This document shows positions 6,376 through 15,578 of a stretch of 48,727 nt of DNA, in pieces; position 1 is the stretch's first letter; every line of letters starts with the position of its first letter. The position numbers were made by a program, and so were the translations under genes. Location: the NCBI GenBank assembly GCA_905187815.1, contig CAJJJM010000012.1:1-48727 (forward strand), given 5' to 3'. The notes beneath the pieces are model-generated. The model searched no databases, was not told the origin of the DNA, and was given only the letters and a program-made list of their open reading frames with translations. The DNA comes from an uncultured Methanomassiliicoccaceae archaeon. Lineage in GTDB: Archaea; Thermoplasmatota; Thermoplasmata; Methanomassiliicoccales; Methanomethylophilaceae.

Positions 6376-6664
6376 TACGCCGTCACCATCAACTCGATGG
6401 ATTACCCTGATTGAATGGTTCGGAACCATTCCGGAACCAATCATTCCGAGTGATGCTCATGAACAAATTTGGCGAGCATCTTATCCCAGACATCGGATGC
6501 GGACCTAGCACGAGACGCCGGCTGCAATCCCCAGACAGTCCTCGGAAGGGACTCGACGGAGGCCGTCACGCCATCCTGTCGGTTCACCGAGACCCCGATC
6601 GCCTCTTGAACGGGACACAGTGGCCCGACAACGCAACAGACCCCTGTGATGCCATCGCCTGGCA
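6376..6664. other. Unassigned stretch with a perfect palindrome
   Basis: GAATGGTTC-G-GAACCATTC (6413-6431) is a perfect 9-bp inverted repeat with one central base, and it is followed by partly repeated GGAACCA and CATTCC words up to about 6452. A minus-strand frame (6441 to about 6665, up to 74 codons) runs between here and the ABC gene but has no recognisable domain or ribosome-binding site, so I do not call it a gene. The palindrome could be an operator or the edge of the integrated island. Confidence 0.35.
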
Positions 6665-8437
6665 TCATACCGATGACAGGCTGCGATACATCTCCGCATA
6701 CAGGCCGTCCAGATCCATGAGCTCCTCGTGGGAGCCCACCTCCTTGATGTCCCCGTCCTTCATGAATATGATCTTGTCCGCGTTGCGGATGGTGAAGAGC
6801 CTGTGGGCAATCACGAATGTCGTCCTCCCCTCCATCATGGACTCCATGGCGTGTGTCACCATGGCCTCGGTCCTGGTGTCCATGTTTGACGTGGCCTCGT
6901 CCAGGATGAGGATCTTGGGATCCGCCAGGACCGCCCTGGCCAGCACCAGGAGCTGCTTCTCGCCCACGGACAGCTGGGAGTTCTCCTCGCTGATGTACGT
7001 GTCGTAGCCGTCCGGCATTACGTGGATGAACGTGTCGCATCCGACGGTCTCCGCCGCCTTGACCACATCCTCCCTGGTGGCGCCCTCCTTCCCGTAGGAG
7101 ATGTTTTCCGCCACCGTACCGTCGAAGACCCATGAGTCCTGCAGGACCATCCCGAACGCCTTCCTGAGCTCGTCGCGGTTGATCTCCCTGGTGTCCTCGC
7201 CGTCGAGGAGAATCCTCCCGCCGTTCACCTCGTAGAACCTCATCAGGAGGTTGATGATCGTGGTCTTCCCCGCACCGGACGGCCCGACTATGGCCGTGAC
7301 GGTCCCGGGCTCCACCTCGAACGACACGTGCTCGAAGAGCGTCCTGTCCGGGGTGTATCCGAAGGTCACGTCGTCGAACGCGACCCTGCCACGGACCTTG
7401 GACACGTCCAGGCCCCTGAGGCCGCTCTCGTCCGGCTCCTCCTCGGCATCGAGGATGTCGAAGAGCCTCTCCGCCGCCGCCAATCCGGACTGGACCTGGT
7501 TCATGGACGAGGATGCGGACTGCAGCGGGCTGCTGAGCATCTGCCCGTACAGGAGGAACGCGGTGAAGCCTCCCAGCGTGAGGTCGCCCTGCAGGATCAT
7601 GTACGCACCGAAGATCGAGACGCAGATGTAGCCGATGTTGTTGATCATCAGCGTCACCGGCAGTATGAACCCCGATGCGAACTTGGACTTGACGTAGGCC
7701 TTGTGGAACCTCTTGTTGATCTCCTCGAACCTCTCCTCGGACGCCGACTCCATGTTGTAGGATTTGACCAGCAGATGGTTGCCGATCACATCCCCCATGT
7801 ACCCGTTGAGCTCCCCTACTGTGCTCTGCTGCAGCCTGAACCCGCGCTTCGTGCGTCCGGTGATGAACCTTATCGTGACGAACGACACGGGCATCAGCAC
7901 GACGTACACCAGCGCCAGTACCGGGTTGACCACCAGCATCATGATGAGGATCAGCACGATCAGCAGGACCTGGACCACGAGCGTCAGCAGATCCGTCTCC
8001 AGGAGTGTCTCCGCCGTGGTGAGGTCGTTGGTCAGGCGCGAGGAGATGTCGCCCGACGAATGGGAGTCCAGGAAGCTAATGGGCACTCTGTTGAGCTTGT
8101 TGTGGAGGTTCCGCCTCATCTTCTTGGCGGCGTTCCTGGAGACCACGACCATGTTCCTGTTGGAGAACATCGTCGCCCCGTTGCCGAACACGTACAGCGC
8201 CGCTATCACGAGGAGCAGCCCGACGAACGCCGACACATCCAGACCCGTGTATCCGGACGCCACGTACTCCGAGAGCATGTCTATGGCGTCGCCGGCCATG
8301 GACGGGGCGATCGCCAGGGCGAAGCTCCCGGCAACCAGTGCAATCACGGAGGCGTAGGCGAGGCGCCTGTCCTCGCTTATGTATCCCCCGACCCTTCTCA
8401 GCACGGCGAGGGTGGAGCGCTTCCTTCCTTCCGCCAT
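6665..8437 (-). CDS. Heterodimeric ABC exporter, catalytically intact half
   Basis: A 590-residue half-transporter: six membrane spans (about residues 25-320) fused to a nucleotide-binding domain. Walker A GPSGAGKT is at 385-392, the Q-loop near 433, Walker B ILDEAT with catalytic Glu514, and switch His545 in IAHRL. The signature is altered to LSVGEKQ (489-495). That complements the partner at 8439-10166, which has a canonical signature but lacks the catalytic Glu and His: together they give one good and one degenerate ATP site, as in TM287/288, LmrCD and TmrAB. It starts 1 base after the partner stop and is the last gene of the GH3/ATP-grasp operon. Confidence 0.88.
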   Translation of the reverse strand: MAEGRKRSTLAVLRRVGGYISEDRRLAYASVIALVAGSFALAIAPSMAGDAIDMLSEYVASGYTGLDVSAFVGLLLVIAALYVFGNGATMFSNRNMVVVSRNAAKKMRRNLHNKLNRVPISFLDSHSSGDISSRLTNDLTTAETLLETDLLTLVVQVLLIVLILIMMLVVNPVLALVYVVLMPVSFVTIRFITGRTKRGFRLQQSTVGELNGYMGDVIGNHLLVKSYNMESASEERFEEINKRFHKAYVKSKFASGFILPVTLMINNIGYICVSIFGAYMILQGDLTLGGFTAFLLYGQMLSSPLQSASSSMNQVQSGLAAAERLFDILDAEEEPDESGLRGLDVSKVRGRVAFDDVTFGYTPDRTLFEHVSFEVEPGTVTAIVGPSGAGKTTIINLLMRFYEVNGGRILLDGEDTREINRDELRKAFGMVLQDSWVFDGTVAENISYGKEGATREDVVKAAETVGCDTFIHVMPDGYDTYISEENSQLSVGEKQLLVLARAVLADPKILILDEATSNMDTRTEAMVTHAMESMMEGRTTFVIAHRLFTIRNADKIIFMKDGDIKEVGSHEELMDLDGLYAEMYRSLSSV

Positions 8438-8438
8438 G

Positions 8439-10166
8439 TCACTCCCCCTCCCCGTAGGACTGGGTCTCGTATATCTCGCGGTACAGCCCGCATGACTCCA
8501 GGAGCTCCTCGTGGGTGCCCTGCATGACCACCCGCCCCTTGTCCATGACGACTATGCTGTCCGCGTCGCGGATGGTGTTGATCTTCTGCGCCACCATGAC
8601 GACGGTCTTCCCGCGGAGACGCTCCATGATGTTCCTCCTGACCGTCCTCTCGGTGTTGGCATCCAGCGCGGAGAAGCAGTCGTCGAACACGTAGATGTCC
8701 GCATCCTTGCAGATCGTCCTCGCCAGCGACAGCCTCTGCTTCTGGCCACCCGAGACGTTCATCCCGCCACGGGACATCTTGGTGTCCAGCCCGTCCGGCA
8801 TCCTGTCCAGGACCTCGGAGAACAGCGTCAGCCTGCAGGCCTCCTCGGCCTCCTCCCTGGTGACGTCGGTCCCCATGGCTATGTTCGCGTACACCGTGTC
8901 GGCCATGACCATGGTCCTCTGGCTGGCGTATGCGACCCTGGACCTCAGCTCGCGGACGTCCATGTCGCGGATGTCCGCACCACGGTACATCACCGTCCCG
9001 GACGTCGGATCGAAGAACCTCGGTATCATCTGGACGAGGGTGCTCTTCCCAGAACCTGTGGGGCCGATGATCGCGGTGGTCATCCCCCTCCCGACCCTGA
9101 CGGTGACGTCGGACACCGCATCCTTGGCGGCCCCGGCGTACCCGAAGGAGACTCCGTCGAACACTATGTCGGAATCCGTGTCCCCTACCGCCGGGATCCC
9201 CTTGGGGTCGTTGACCACGGACGGCTCGTAGCTCAGGACCTCCTCCAGCCTCGCCGTGGACACGATGGTCTTCGGAAGGGTCGTGACTATGAACGGCACT
9301 ATGGCCAGACAGCTGATGAAGTAGGTGACGTACTGGAAGAACAGGATCATGTCGGAGATCCCGATGATCCTCTCCTGGAGCTCGACCGACCCGATGTAGT
9401 ACATCAGCAGGACGACGAGGTTCATCACCAGGAGAGCCAGCGGCGTAAGGTAGCATATCTTGAGCGCGGCGTTCTTGGAGTCCTCGCGGTACTCCTCGTT
9501 CAGTTCGGCGAACCTCTCGGTCTCGTACCTCTGCCTGCCGAATGCCCTGATGGTGCGTGCGCCCTCCGCCTTCTCCCTCACCAGGGTGTTCAGTCCGTCC
9601 AGCTCCTCCTGGACCTCGTTGAACATCGGCATGCTCTGGCGGCTCCTCACCACCATGAACGTTATCGTCACCGCGAACGCGGTGACCAGGAGCGCGCACA
9701 GGACGGCGTTGATCATCGCCGTGGCTATGATGATCGCCACGATCGCCACGGGGACCAGGAGCGCGTTCCTGAGGGCGTTCAGCATGAAGATCTGGATGCG
9801 CGTGGTGTCCGCCGTGAGACGTGTCATGAGCGTGGACCCGCCGAACCTGGAGAAGTCCTTCTGCGAGAAGGACATGATCCTCCTGAAGAGGTCTCTGCGG
9901 ACGTCGCATGTGACGCTGGCGCTTAGGTATGCGCTCAGATAGGACACCACCACGATGGACGCCCCGTAGAGCAGCGTGAGTGCCAGCATCTTGATCCCGG
10001 CCCTCTCGATGTAGCCCATGTCCTGGGCCGCCACCCCTGAGTTGAGGATGGAATGGGTCTCCGACAGCACCATCATCTGCAGGTAGACCTGCATTATGAT
10101 GAACACCGTCAGCACGAGTATGTGCTTCCAATACGGGAGGACGTAGTCCTTCAAGAATATCCTCAA
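8439..10166 (-). CDS. Heterodimeric ABC exporter, half with degenerate ATP site
   Basis: A 575-residue half-transporter with six membrane spans (about 15-300) and a nucleotide-binding domain. Walker A GPTGSGKS is at 368-375 and the canonical signature VSGGQ at 471-475. Walker B reads VFDDCFSALD, with Asp496 replacing the catalytic Glu, and the switch His is Gln527 (VAQKIN). These are the changes seen in the degenerate half of heterodimeric exporters. The start is TTG 10166, with AGGTGA about 6 bases upstream; the nearby ATG is out of frame and hits a stop after one codon. It follows the GH3 gene by 53 bases, so the exported compound may be the product of the two upstream ligases. Confidence 0.88.
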   Translation of the reverse strand: MRIFLKDYVLPYWKHILVLTVFIIMQVYLQMMVLSETHSILNSGVAAQDMGYIERAGIKMLALTLLYGASIVVVSYLSAYLSASVTCDVRRDLFRRIMSFSQKDFSRFGGSTLMTRLTADTTRIQIFMLNALRNALLVPVAIVAIIIATAMINAVLCALLVTAFAVTITFMVVRSRQSMPMFNEVQEELDGLNTLVREKAEGARTIRAFGRQRYETERFAELNEEYREDSKNAALKICYLTPLALLVMNLVVLLMYYIGSVELQERIIGISDMILFFQYVTYFISCLAIVPFIVTTLPKTIVSTARLEEVLSYEPSVVNDPKGIPAVGDTDSDIVFDGVSFGYAGAAKDAVSDVTVRVGRGMTTAIIGPTGSGKSTLVQMIPRFFDPTSGTVMYRGADIRDMDVRELRSRVAYASQRTMVMADTVYANIAMGTDVTREEAEEACRLTLFSEVLDRMPDGLDTKMSRGGMNVSGGQKQRLSLARTICKDADIYVFDDCFSALDANTERTVRRNIMERLRGKTVVMVAQKINTIRDADSIVVMDKGRVVMQGTHEELLESCGLYREIYETQSYGEGE

Positions 10167-10219
10167 CGCATCACCTTCCAGCGACCGGCCGGCATCGTCC
10201 CCTCAGCCTTCCCGGGACG

Positions 10220-11926
10220 TCATATCCTCAGCACCCACCTCTCGTCGGGGACCGACATCGCCCTGGCGTCCAGCTTTATCTGGGACCTGGGGGCGCCCTG
10301 GGCCTCGCGCTCCGCGAACATGCTCTCCTGCCACCCGTCCCTCATGATCGTCACGATCGGCCCGTTCAGCGAGCCGAACATGCGGTTCCTGTCGTACAGG
10401 TCGTAGCTCCCCCTCAGCAGTCCGTCGAGACGCTCGGACATCTCCGCGGTGGGGACGTCCGTCCGACCCTCCGGCTCTATATACACGTCGTAGGCCTGGG
10501 CCTCGAGGTTCTCCCTGACCTGGGCCTGGCGGACCCCGAATCCGAGTTCGGCCGCCATCCTCCCGACGCACTCCAGAACGCCGGACGCCGGGACCTTCTC
10601 CTGCGCTATGTTCAGGATCTCCCTGGACTTCGTCAGGAACTCGATGTCGGGGGTGTCGCCGTCGAACCCACGGACGACGATTATGTCGTTCAGGCGGTAG
10701 CGGTACAGGCCCGAGTAGTTCGTCACAATCAGCTCGTACTGCCCTCCAGCCTCGAGCTGGTCCGCCGTCAGCACCTCGTCCCCTCCCACGGGGATGAACT
10801 CGTAGAAAGCGGAGAAGGTGGCTAGCGTCCCGCTCCCGGACCCGGGGGTCCTGGGTATGTTTATCCTCGCCTCGCTGGCCCCGTACCCCATGTCGAACAG
10901 GACCGTCCCCTCTGGGAGCAGCGGCTTCACGCGGGGCACGTTGACCCCGACCGATCCGGACAGCCAGAACCTGGCGGCCAGGAGGTTGGGCCAGTAGTTG
11001 CGGGGTGTGAAGTTCTCACGCCCAGAGTCGAGGATCGCCTGGAGCTGGTCCGCCCTCTCCGGGTCCGGGACCATGTACCCCTCGGCCATCCTCCTCTCCT
11101 CATCGGTCAGGACGAGACCCGGGTCGATCGTCCCGTTGCGCATGTCCTCTATGATCCGCTCGACGTTCTCCTGGGCGTGGACGACCCTCGCGTAGAACCT
11201 GGCGGCGTTGTTGGACGTAACTATGATCACGTCGTCGTACCTCAGAGCGAACAGCATCGTGAGGTACATCGCGGCTTCGCCGTCCTGTAGGCCCATCAGC
11301 TCCTTGGGGTACGCCAGCATCCCGCTGAACTCCGAGCCGTCGAAGGTCTTCCCGGACGCGTACCCGATCTCGATGCCGCCCTCGGTGGTCCTGCCGGCCA
11401 TCGCCGACGTCACCGAATAGAAATGGAACTTGCCGGCCATGTCGGCGACCCCGGACCCCTTGAGGTCCAGACCCTTGGACGCCATCATCGCCATCGCGGA
11501 CGGCGATCCCAGTATGGCCTCCGTAATGGCCCGCGTCATGGCCGCGTTCCTGACCTTGTTCACCGCCTCCTTGGCCTCCTTCCCGGCGGCGGACTCCGGG
11601 ATCAGCTTCGACTTGCCCGTGGTGCCGGACGTTGAGATGAAGTACTCGGTGGCCCCGTCGAAGAGCATGTCCGTCTCGCCGGCGGCCATGCGGTCGATGT
11701 ATCCGCTGAAATCAGAATACTCACTGATCGGCACGGCTTCCCTGAAACCCTCGATCGTGGTTATCCCGGAGAAGCCGTGGCTCCTGCCGAACTCGCTGTG
11801 GGATGCCGCTTCCAATATGGACATCAGGACGGATTCCTGGGTCCCCCTGCAGTCCGAGCGCATCCTGGCCCAGGTCGAGGCGGTCGCCTTCCCGTCGCCC
11901 GACAGCAGCTCCTGGTACGGCCTCAA
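10220..11926 (-). CDS. GH3-family acyl-acid amido synthetase
   Basis: A 568-residue member of the GH3 (auxin-responsive promoter) family, adenylating enzymes that join a carboxylic acid to an amine or amino acid via an acyl-AMP. The ATP-binding loop STSGTTGKSKLIP is at residues 98-110, GYGASE at 347-352 and YRYRLND at 408-414; the length is typical of the family. The start is TTG 11926, with GGAGGGG upstream, overlapping the stop of the ATP-grasp gene (TTGA). The plant enzymes conjugate jasmonate or auxin; microbial members are mostly uncharacterised, so the substrates here are unknown. Pairing with an ATP-grasp ligase and a heterodimeric exporter suggests synthesis of a small amide for export. 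Confidence 0.85.
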   Translation of the reverse strand: MRPYQELLSGDGKATASTWARMRSDCRGTQESVLMSILEAASHSEFGRSHGFSGITTIEGFREAVPISEYSDFSGYIDRMAAGETDMLFDGATEYFISTSGTTGKSKLIPESAAGKEAKEAVNKVRNAAMTRAITEAILGSPSAMAMMASKGLDLKGSGVADMAGKFHFYSVTSAMAGRTTEGGIEIGYASGKTFDGSEFSGMLAYPKELMGLQDGEAAMYLTMLFALRYDDVIIVTSNNAARFYARVVHAQENVERIIEDMRNGTIDPGLVLTDEERRMAEGYMVPDPERADQLQAILDSGRENFTPRNYWPNLLAARFWLSGSVGVNVPRVKPLLPEGTVLFDMGYGASEARINIPRTPGSGSGTLATFSAFYEFIPVGGDEVLTADQLEAGGQYELIVTNYSGLYRYRLNDIIVVRGFDGDTPDIEFLTKSREILNIAQEKVPASGVLECVGRMAAELGFGVRQAQVRENLEAQAYDVYIEPEGRTDVPTAEMSERLDGLLRGSYDLYDRNRMFGSLNGPIVTIMRDGWQESMFAEREAQGAPRSQIKLDARAMSVPDERWVLRI

Positions 11927-12843
11927 CTCTTCCCCTCCGGACCTCTGTCAGCCCTCTGCATGATGGCATCGATGGTCGAGCGGACCTCGTTGAAGGTCTC
12001 CATCGACATCCCGATGGAGGAGTTGGCCTCGCAGAGATAGAACTCGCCCTCCTTCTCCCCGAAAAGGAAGTCTACTCCTCCGATCACCATGCCTATGGCC
12101 CGGGCGAACTTCACCGCTGCCTCCTTCACGTGTTCAGGGGGATCGTAGTCCTCGACGCGCCCGCCCTGATGGACGTTGGACTTGAATCCGCTGGGGTTGT
12201 TGCGCATGAAGGCCCCGATGAAGCCGTTCCCGGACACCATGACGCGCATGTCCCTTCCCTTCGACGACATGATCGCCTGCTGAGCTATCATCTGGTCGCC
12301 GGGCTTGAAAGCCCTGAACAGCGAGATCATCCTCTTGAGCTCCGGCTCCGAGTCAACCAGGAACACCCCGTCGCCGCCCTCGCCATGGAGGGTCTTCAGC
12401 ACCACCGGGTACCCTGTATATTCGGCGATCTGCTCCGCGCCCACCTCCGGGGTCACGAGCATCGTCCTGGGGATGGGTATCTCCGGGATCACCTGGCTGG
12501 CGACCTGGAACGTCCTCAGCTTGTCGGATGTGATGTCCTTGCACTCCGCGGGGTTGATGCAAAGCGCACCCTTCCCCTCCAGCATGCGGAGCACGGCCTT
12601 CAGATGATACGATTCGGAGTCCGAGAGCCCAAACGCCCTTGTGATCACGACGTCCGGATCGGGGATGCGCTCCCCGCTGGCGAGCAGGATCCCGTCCCCG
12701 TCGTCAGAACCGACGGTGGGGATCACGTTGTCGAAAATCATCGGTTGCAGATCTACGTCCATGGCCTTACGTAAGAGTCCGACCTCCTCATCGACGGTTC
12801 TGCGCCTCCTGTCCACAAGATACAAACCACGGATCATCGGCAT
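11923..12843 (-). CDS. RimK-like ATP-grasp ligase
   Basis: A 306-residue ATP-grasp enzyme (300-304 if one of the next ATGs is used; GAGGT is 6 bases before the ATG at 12837, which I think is the better start). Family features: VVLKTLHGEGGDGV (147-160) as the ATP-binding hairpin, DMRVMVSG (198-205), MRNNPSGFKSNVHQGG (213-228) and GGVDFLFGEKEGEFYLCEAN (255-273 region), where Asp and Glu/Asn bind magnesium. RimK, LysX and CofF relatives add amino acids, usually glutamate, to a carboxylate. CofF-type F420 glutamate ligation is an alternative, but the overlap with a GH3 gene and an exporter argues for a two-ligase pathway. First gene of the operon. Confidence 0.8.
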   Translation of the reverse strand: MPMIRGLYLVDRRRRTVDEEVGLLRKAMDVDLQPMIFDNVIPTVGSDDGDGILLASGERIPDPDVVITRAFGLSDSESYHLKAVLRMLEGKGALCINPAECKDITSDKLRTFQVASQVIPEIPIPRTMLVTPEVGAEQIAEYTGYPVVLKTLHGEGGDGVFLVDSEPELKRMISLFRAFKPGDQMIAQQAIMSSKGRDMRVMVSGNGFIGAFMRNNPSGFKSNVHQGGRVEDYDPPEHVKEAAVKFARAIGMVIGGVDFLFGEKEGEFYLCEANSSIGMSMETFNEVRSTIDAIMQRADRGPEGKS

Positions 12844-13108
12844 ACCTCGCAGGAAGAATCGCGGAATAGAATTAATTAAGACTCGCGTCGGAAGCTACGT
12901 TCACGGTAAGGCAGACGTCCGATGCCGCCACATGTGGAGCAACAGCGGCAATCACGCGTGTCCTGCGTACGGTGACCTTCCCCTGCGGTTCCTTCCAGGT
13001 TATCTTTAAATAGTACACTATGTCCGCGCCGTAAATACCCGAAGAACATCGATCGATGGGGCATCGATCACCCGTCAAGGTTATCGTCGCATCCTCCATC
13101 CACCGTCC
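12844..13108. promoter_or_regulatory. Divergent promoter region between ATP-grasp and GNAT genes
   Basis: No coding region is convincing. On the minus strand an AT-rich box (CTTAATTAATTC, about 12868-12879) is placed to start the ligase-exporter operon. On the plus strand CTTTAAATAG (about 13003-13012) is a good TATA box for the GNAT gene, but it leaves a leader of about 70-80 bases before ATG 13109, long for this genome. That leader contains two GATCGATG/CATCGATC words (about 13049-13073) that form an inverted pair. Confidence 0.45.
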
Positions 13109-13627
13109 ATGGTTGGCATCTCCTTCGAGTGGATCGGCCCCGACGGGGCGGACGAGCTGTCCGGAATCGCCTACAGGGTGTTCATGGAGGTGTACACCTA
13201 CGAGAGGGAGGATGTCGTCAGGGAGTTCCTGGACGAGAACCAGTCCCCGGAGGCCATAAGGAGGCAGATGTTGGAGGGCATGAGCTACGCGTACATCGTC
13301 TCGGACGGGGCCCGCGTCGGATACGTCGGCTTCGTCATGGAGGGCGACAGCATGCACCTCAGCAAGCTGTACGTCTTCGACGGCTTCCGCGACCGCGGGA
13401 TAGGATCCGCGGCCATGGACATGGTGGAGGCCATCGCCAGGGAGCGCGGGGCATCGTCGATCCATCTGGACGCCAACGGCAAGAACTCCGGCGCGCTGTC
13501 CCTCTACCGCAGGAAGGGGTACGTGGAGACAGGCCGCGTCGGGAAGAACTACCTGCGCGTGGACCTGAGGAAGCCCCTGAATCCCGACGAGGGTTCCCGC
13601 CGAGGATTATATCCGAGCACCCCATGA
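13109..13627 (+). CDS. GNAT family N-acetyltransferase
   Basis: A 172-residue acetyl-CoA-dependent acyltransferase. The core has the central strand LSKLYVF followed by the acetyl-CoA loop FRDRGIGSAAM (R-x-x-G-I-G), then IHLDANGKNSGALSLYRRKGY, where NSGALSLYRRKGY is the classic C-terminal GNAT motif. The last 15 residues look unrelated to the fold. It ends 7 bases before the FUSC-type gene, so the two are co-transcribed. The acceptor (protein N-terminus, lysine or small molecule) cannot be told. Confidence 0.85.
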   Translation: MVGISFEWIGPDGADELSGIAYRVFMEVYTYEREDVVREFLDENQSPEAIRRQMLEGMSYAYIVSDGARVGYVGFVMEGDSMHLSKLYVFDGFRDRGIGSAAMDMVEAIARERGASSIHLDANGKNSGALSLYRRKGYVETGRVGKNYLRVDLRKPLNPDEGSRRGLYPSTP

Positions 13628-13634
13628 TGGGACC

Positions 13635-15536
13635 ATGGACGGCAGGACCCTCCGCGGTAAGACCGCGATGTTCCTGATCATGTGCGTCTTCATGGTCGTG
13701 TTCATCATTCTGTTCGGCACGGGATACGCCGTGGTAGGCGTCACCATAGCGACGTCCGCGCTGATCATGCTGTCCAAGGACCTGTCAGTCAGGCCCTTCT
13801 CGAACCTCGGGAGCATCATGGCGTTCATGGTCATGATGGGGATCGGCGCCTACCTGGCGTCGCTGAACCCGTACCTGGGCCTCTTCGTGAACTTCATCGT
13901 GGTGTTCCTGATCGTGTTCCTCTCGATGCAGGACCTGCGCTCCCCGATGCACTTCCCCCTGCTGCTGTTCTACGCGACCATGGTGACCCTGCCGATCACC
14001 CTTGACCAGATGCCGGACCGCATCCTCGTGCTGGCGGTCAGCGCCGTGTTCATCGTCGGGCTGAACGTCCTGGTGAACCGCGGGAGTCGCGACCGCACCA
14101 GCCACAACGGGATCGTGGCGATGTGCGACGGGATAGACGGGTGCGCCTCCGACGTCCTCGACGGAGGGCATCCGGACCATGCGGACATAGACAGGCTGGC
14201 CTCCGGACTCAGCAGGGACATGTACGACAGGTTGAAGAGCCACTTCTTCACCACCCCCAACGACCGCACGGTCCTCGACCTGGTGGTCTCGCTTGCCGAC
14301 CTCGGCAGAATCGTGTGCCGCGGGTCCTGGTCGCCGCAGGCCCTCGCGAACCTCCGCGCGGTCACCGACGCCATCAGAGCGCACGAGAGCGGCGAGATGA
14401 CGGCCGCGGAGGTATCCGCCGAGATCGAGTCCTACCTGGGCTCCAACCCCGGAGCGGCGGCCGGGACGGACATGGTCCTCAGGGACGTGTCCCGCGAACT
14501 CTCCACGCTCGAGTCCGGAGGGGACGACAGCACCTACGGCGACTGGCGGTCGTTCGACATCGCCACCCTGATCAAGGTCGTGGAGCAGGAGGCAAACCGC
14601 GACTCCGCCAGATTCACGTTCGCGGTTCGCATGGCCCTGATCTTCGCCCTGGTGGCGTTCGCCTGGGAGTATTGGGCCTGGGAGAACGCCCAGGTCCTGC
14701 TGTTCACCGTCGTCGCCGTCATAGTCCCGTTCCTGGAGGACTCGTGGAGAAGGTCCGCGATGCGTCTCACCGGGACCGTGATGGGTGCGCTGGTGTTCGG
14801 CGCGGCGGTCCTGCTGTCCGGCGACAACACATTCGCGCTCATGACGGTCGGGCTCGTGGCAGCCTACGCCTACATACTGCTGGACGGCGATGACCGCTAC
14901 GACCGCAAACTGTTCTTCTACACCCTGCTCGTGATGATCGTGTCCTCGATGACCGTGGCCTCGCCGGAGTCGTCCATCGTCACGGACCGCGTGGCGTTCA
15001 CCTTCGCTGGGATCGTGGTTGGGACCATTGCCAACCGCGTCGTCCTGCCGTACCGCATCAGGGACGAGAACATCGAGCTGGCCGTCAGGTCCCTGAGGAT
15101 CGGCCTGGAGAGGATCCAGAACATACGCGACATCCTCGACGGGAGGCCCGACGCCGAGGAGGAGGCCGGACTGGCCATCATATCCGCAAACATCTCCCAG
15201 AAGATGCTGATCAACGCAGACCGCGAGGACGACCCCGTGGCCAGGAAGTTCCTCATGAGGCAGGACTCCCTCTCCATCCAGTGCTCATCGCTGTACAAGG
15301 CGGTGCCGTACATGTCTGACGGATGCAGGGACGCCGTGAGGGCGGTGATGAGCGCCAACCCCGACTCGGACGATCCGCTGCCTGTGTCGACGGAGGGGCT
15401 GAGCCCCTACGAGGAGGAGTGCGTGCACAGGGCAGAGGGGATCATGGCCACGTACAGAAGGAACAGGAGGCTCATGTACGACCTCATCGTGGGAGGCTTC
15501 CTGGACAACGGGCCCGTCGCCACCACCCGCACATGA
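13635..15536 (+). CDS. FUSC-type aromatic acid exporter-like membrane protein
   Basis: A 633-residue protein with two hydrophobic blocks (about residues 10-150 and 335-470), each with several spans, separated by a soluble helical region and followed by a helical C-terminal domain of about 160 residues. This duplicated layout, including LEDSWRRSAMRLTGTVMGAL at the second block, is that of the fusaric acid resistance / YccS group. The bacterial relatives have been linked to efflux of aromatic carboxylic acids or to envelope stress; the archaeal role is unknown. It is co-transcribed with the GNAT gene. Confidence 0.7.
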   Translation: MDGRTLRGKTAMFLIMCVFMVVFIILFGTGYAVVGVTIATSALIMLSKDLSVRPFSNLGSIMAFMVMMGIGAYLASLNPYLGLFVNFIVVFLIVFLSMQDLRSPMHFPLLLFYATMVTLPITLDQMPDRILVLAVSAVFIVGLNVLVNRGSRDRTSHNGIVAMCDGIDGCASDVLDGGHPDHADIDRLASGLSRDMYDRLKSHFFTTPNDRTVLDLVVSLADLGRIVCRGSWSPQALANLRAVTDAIRAHESGEMTAAEVSAEIESYLGSNPGAAAGTDMVLRDVSRELSTLESGGDDSTYGDWRSFDIATLIKVVEQEANRDSARFTFAVRMALIFALVAFAWEYWAWENAQVLLFTVVAVIVPFLEDSWRRSAMRLTGTVMGALVFGAAVLLSGDNTFALMTVGLVAAYAYILLDGDDRYDRKLFFYTLLVMIVSSMTVASPESSIVTDRVAFTFAGIVVGTIANRVVLPYRIRDENIELAVRSLRIGLERIQNIRDILDGRPDAEEEAGLAIISANISQKMLINADREDDPVARKFLMRQDSLSIQCSSLYKAVPYMSDGCRDAVRAVMSANPDSDDPLPVSTEGLSPYEEECVHRAEGIMATYRRNRRLMYDLIVGGFLDNGPVATTRT

Positions 15537-15578
15537 GCCCGTGATAGATAGAAGTAGACGGGAGCCGATTCGGGTCCC

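Noticed and set aside
6441..6665. A 74-codon minus-strand frame next to the ABC exporter
   Set aside because: No recognisable domain, no ribosome-binding site and no promoter; could be a relic but not supportable as a gene.
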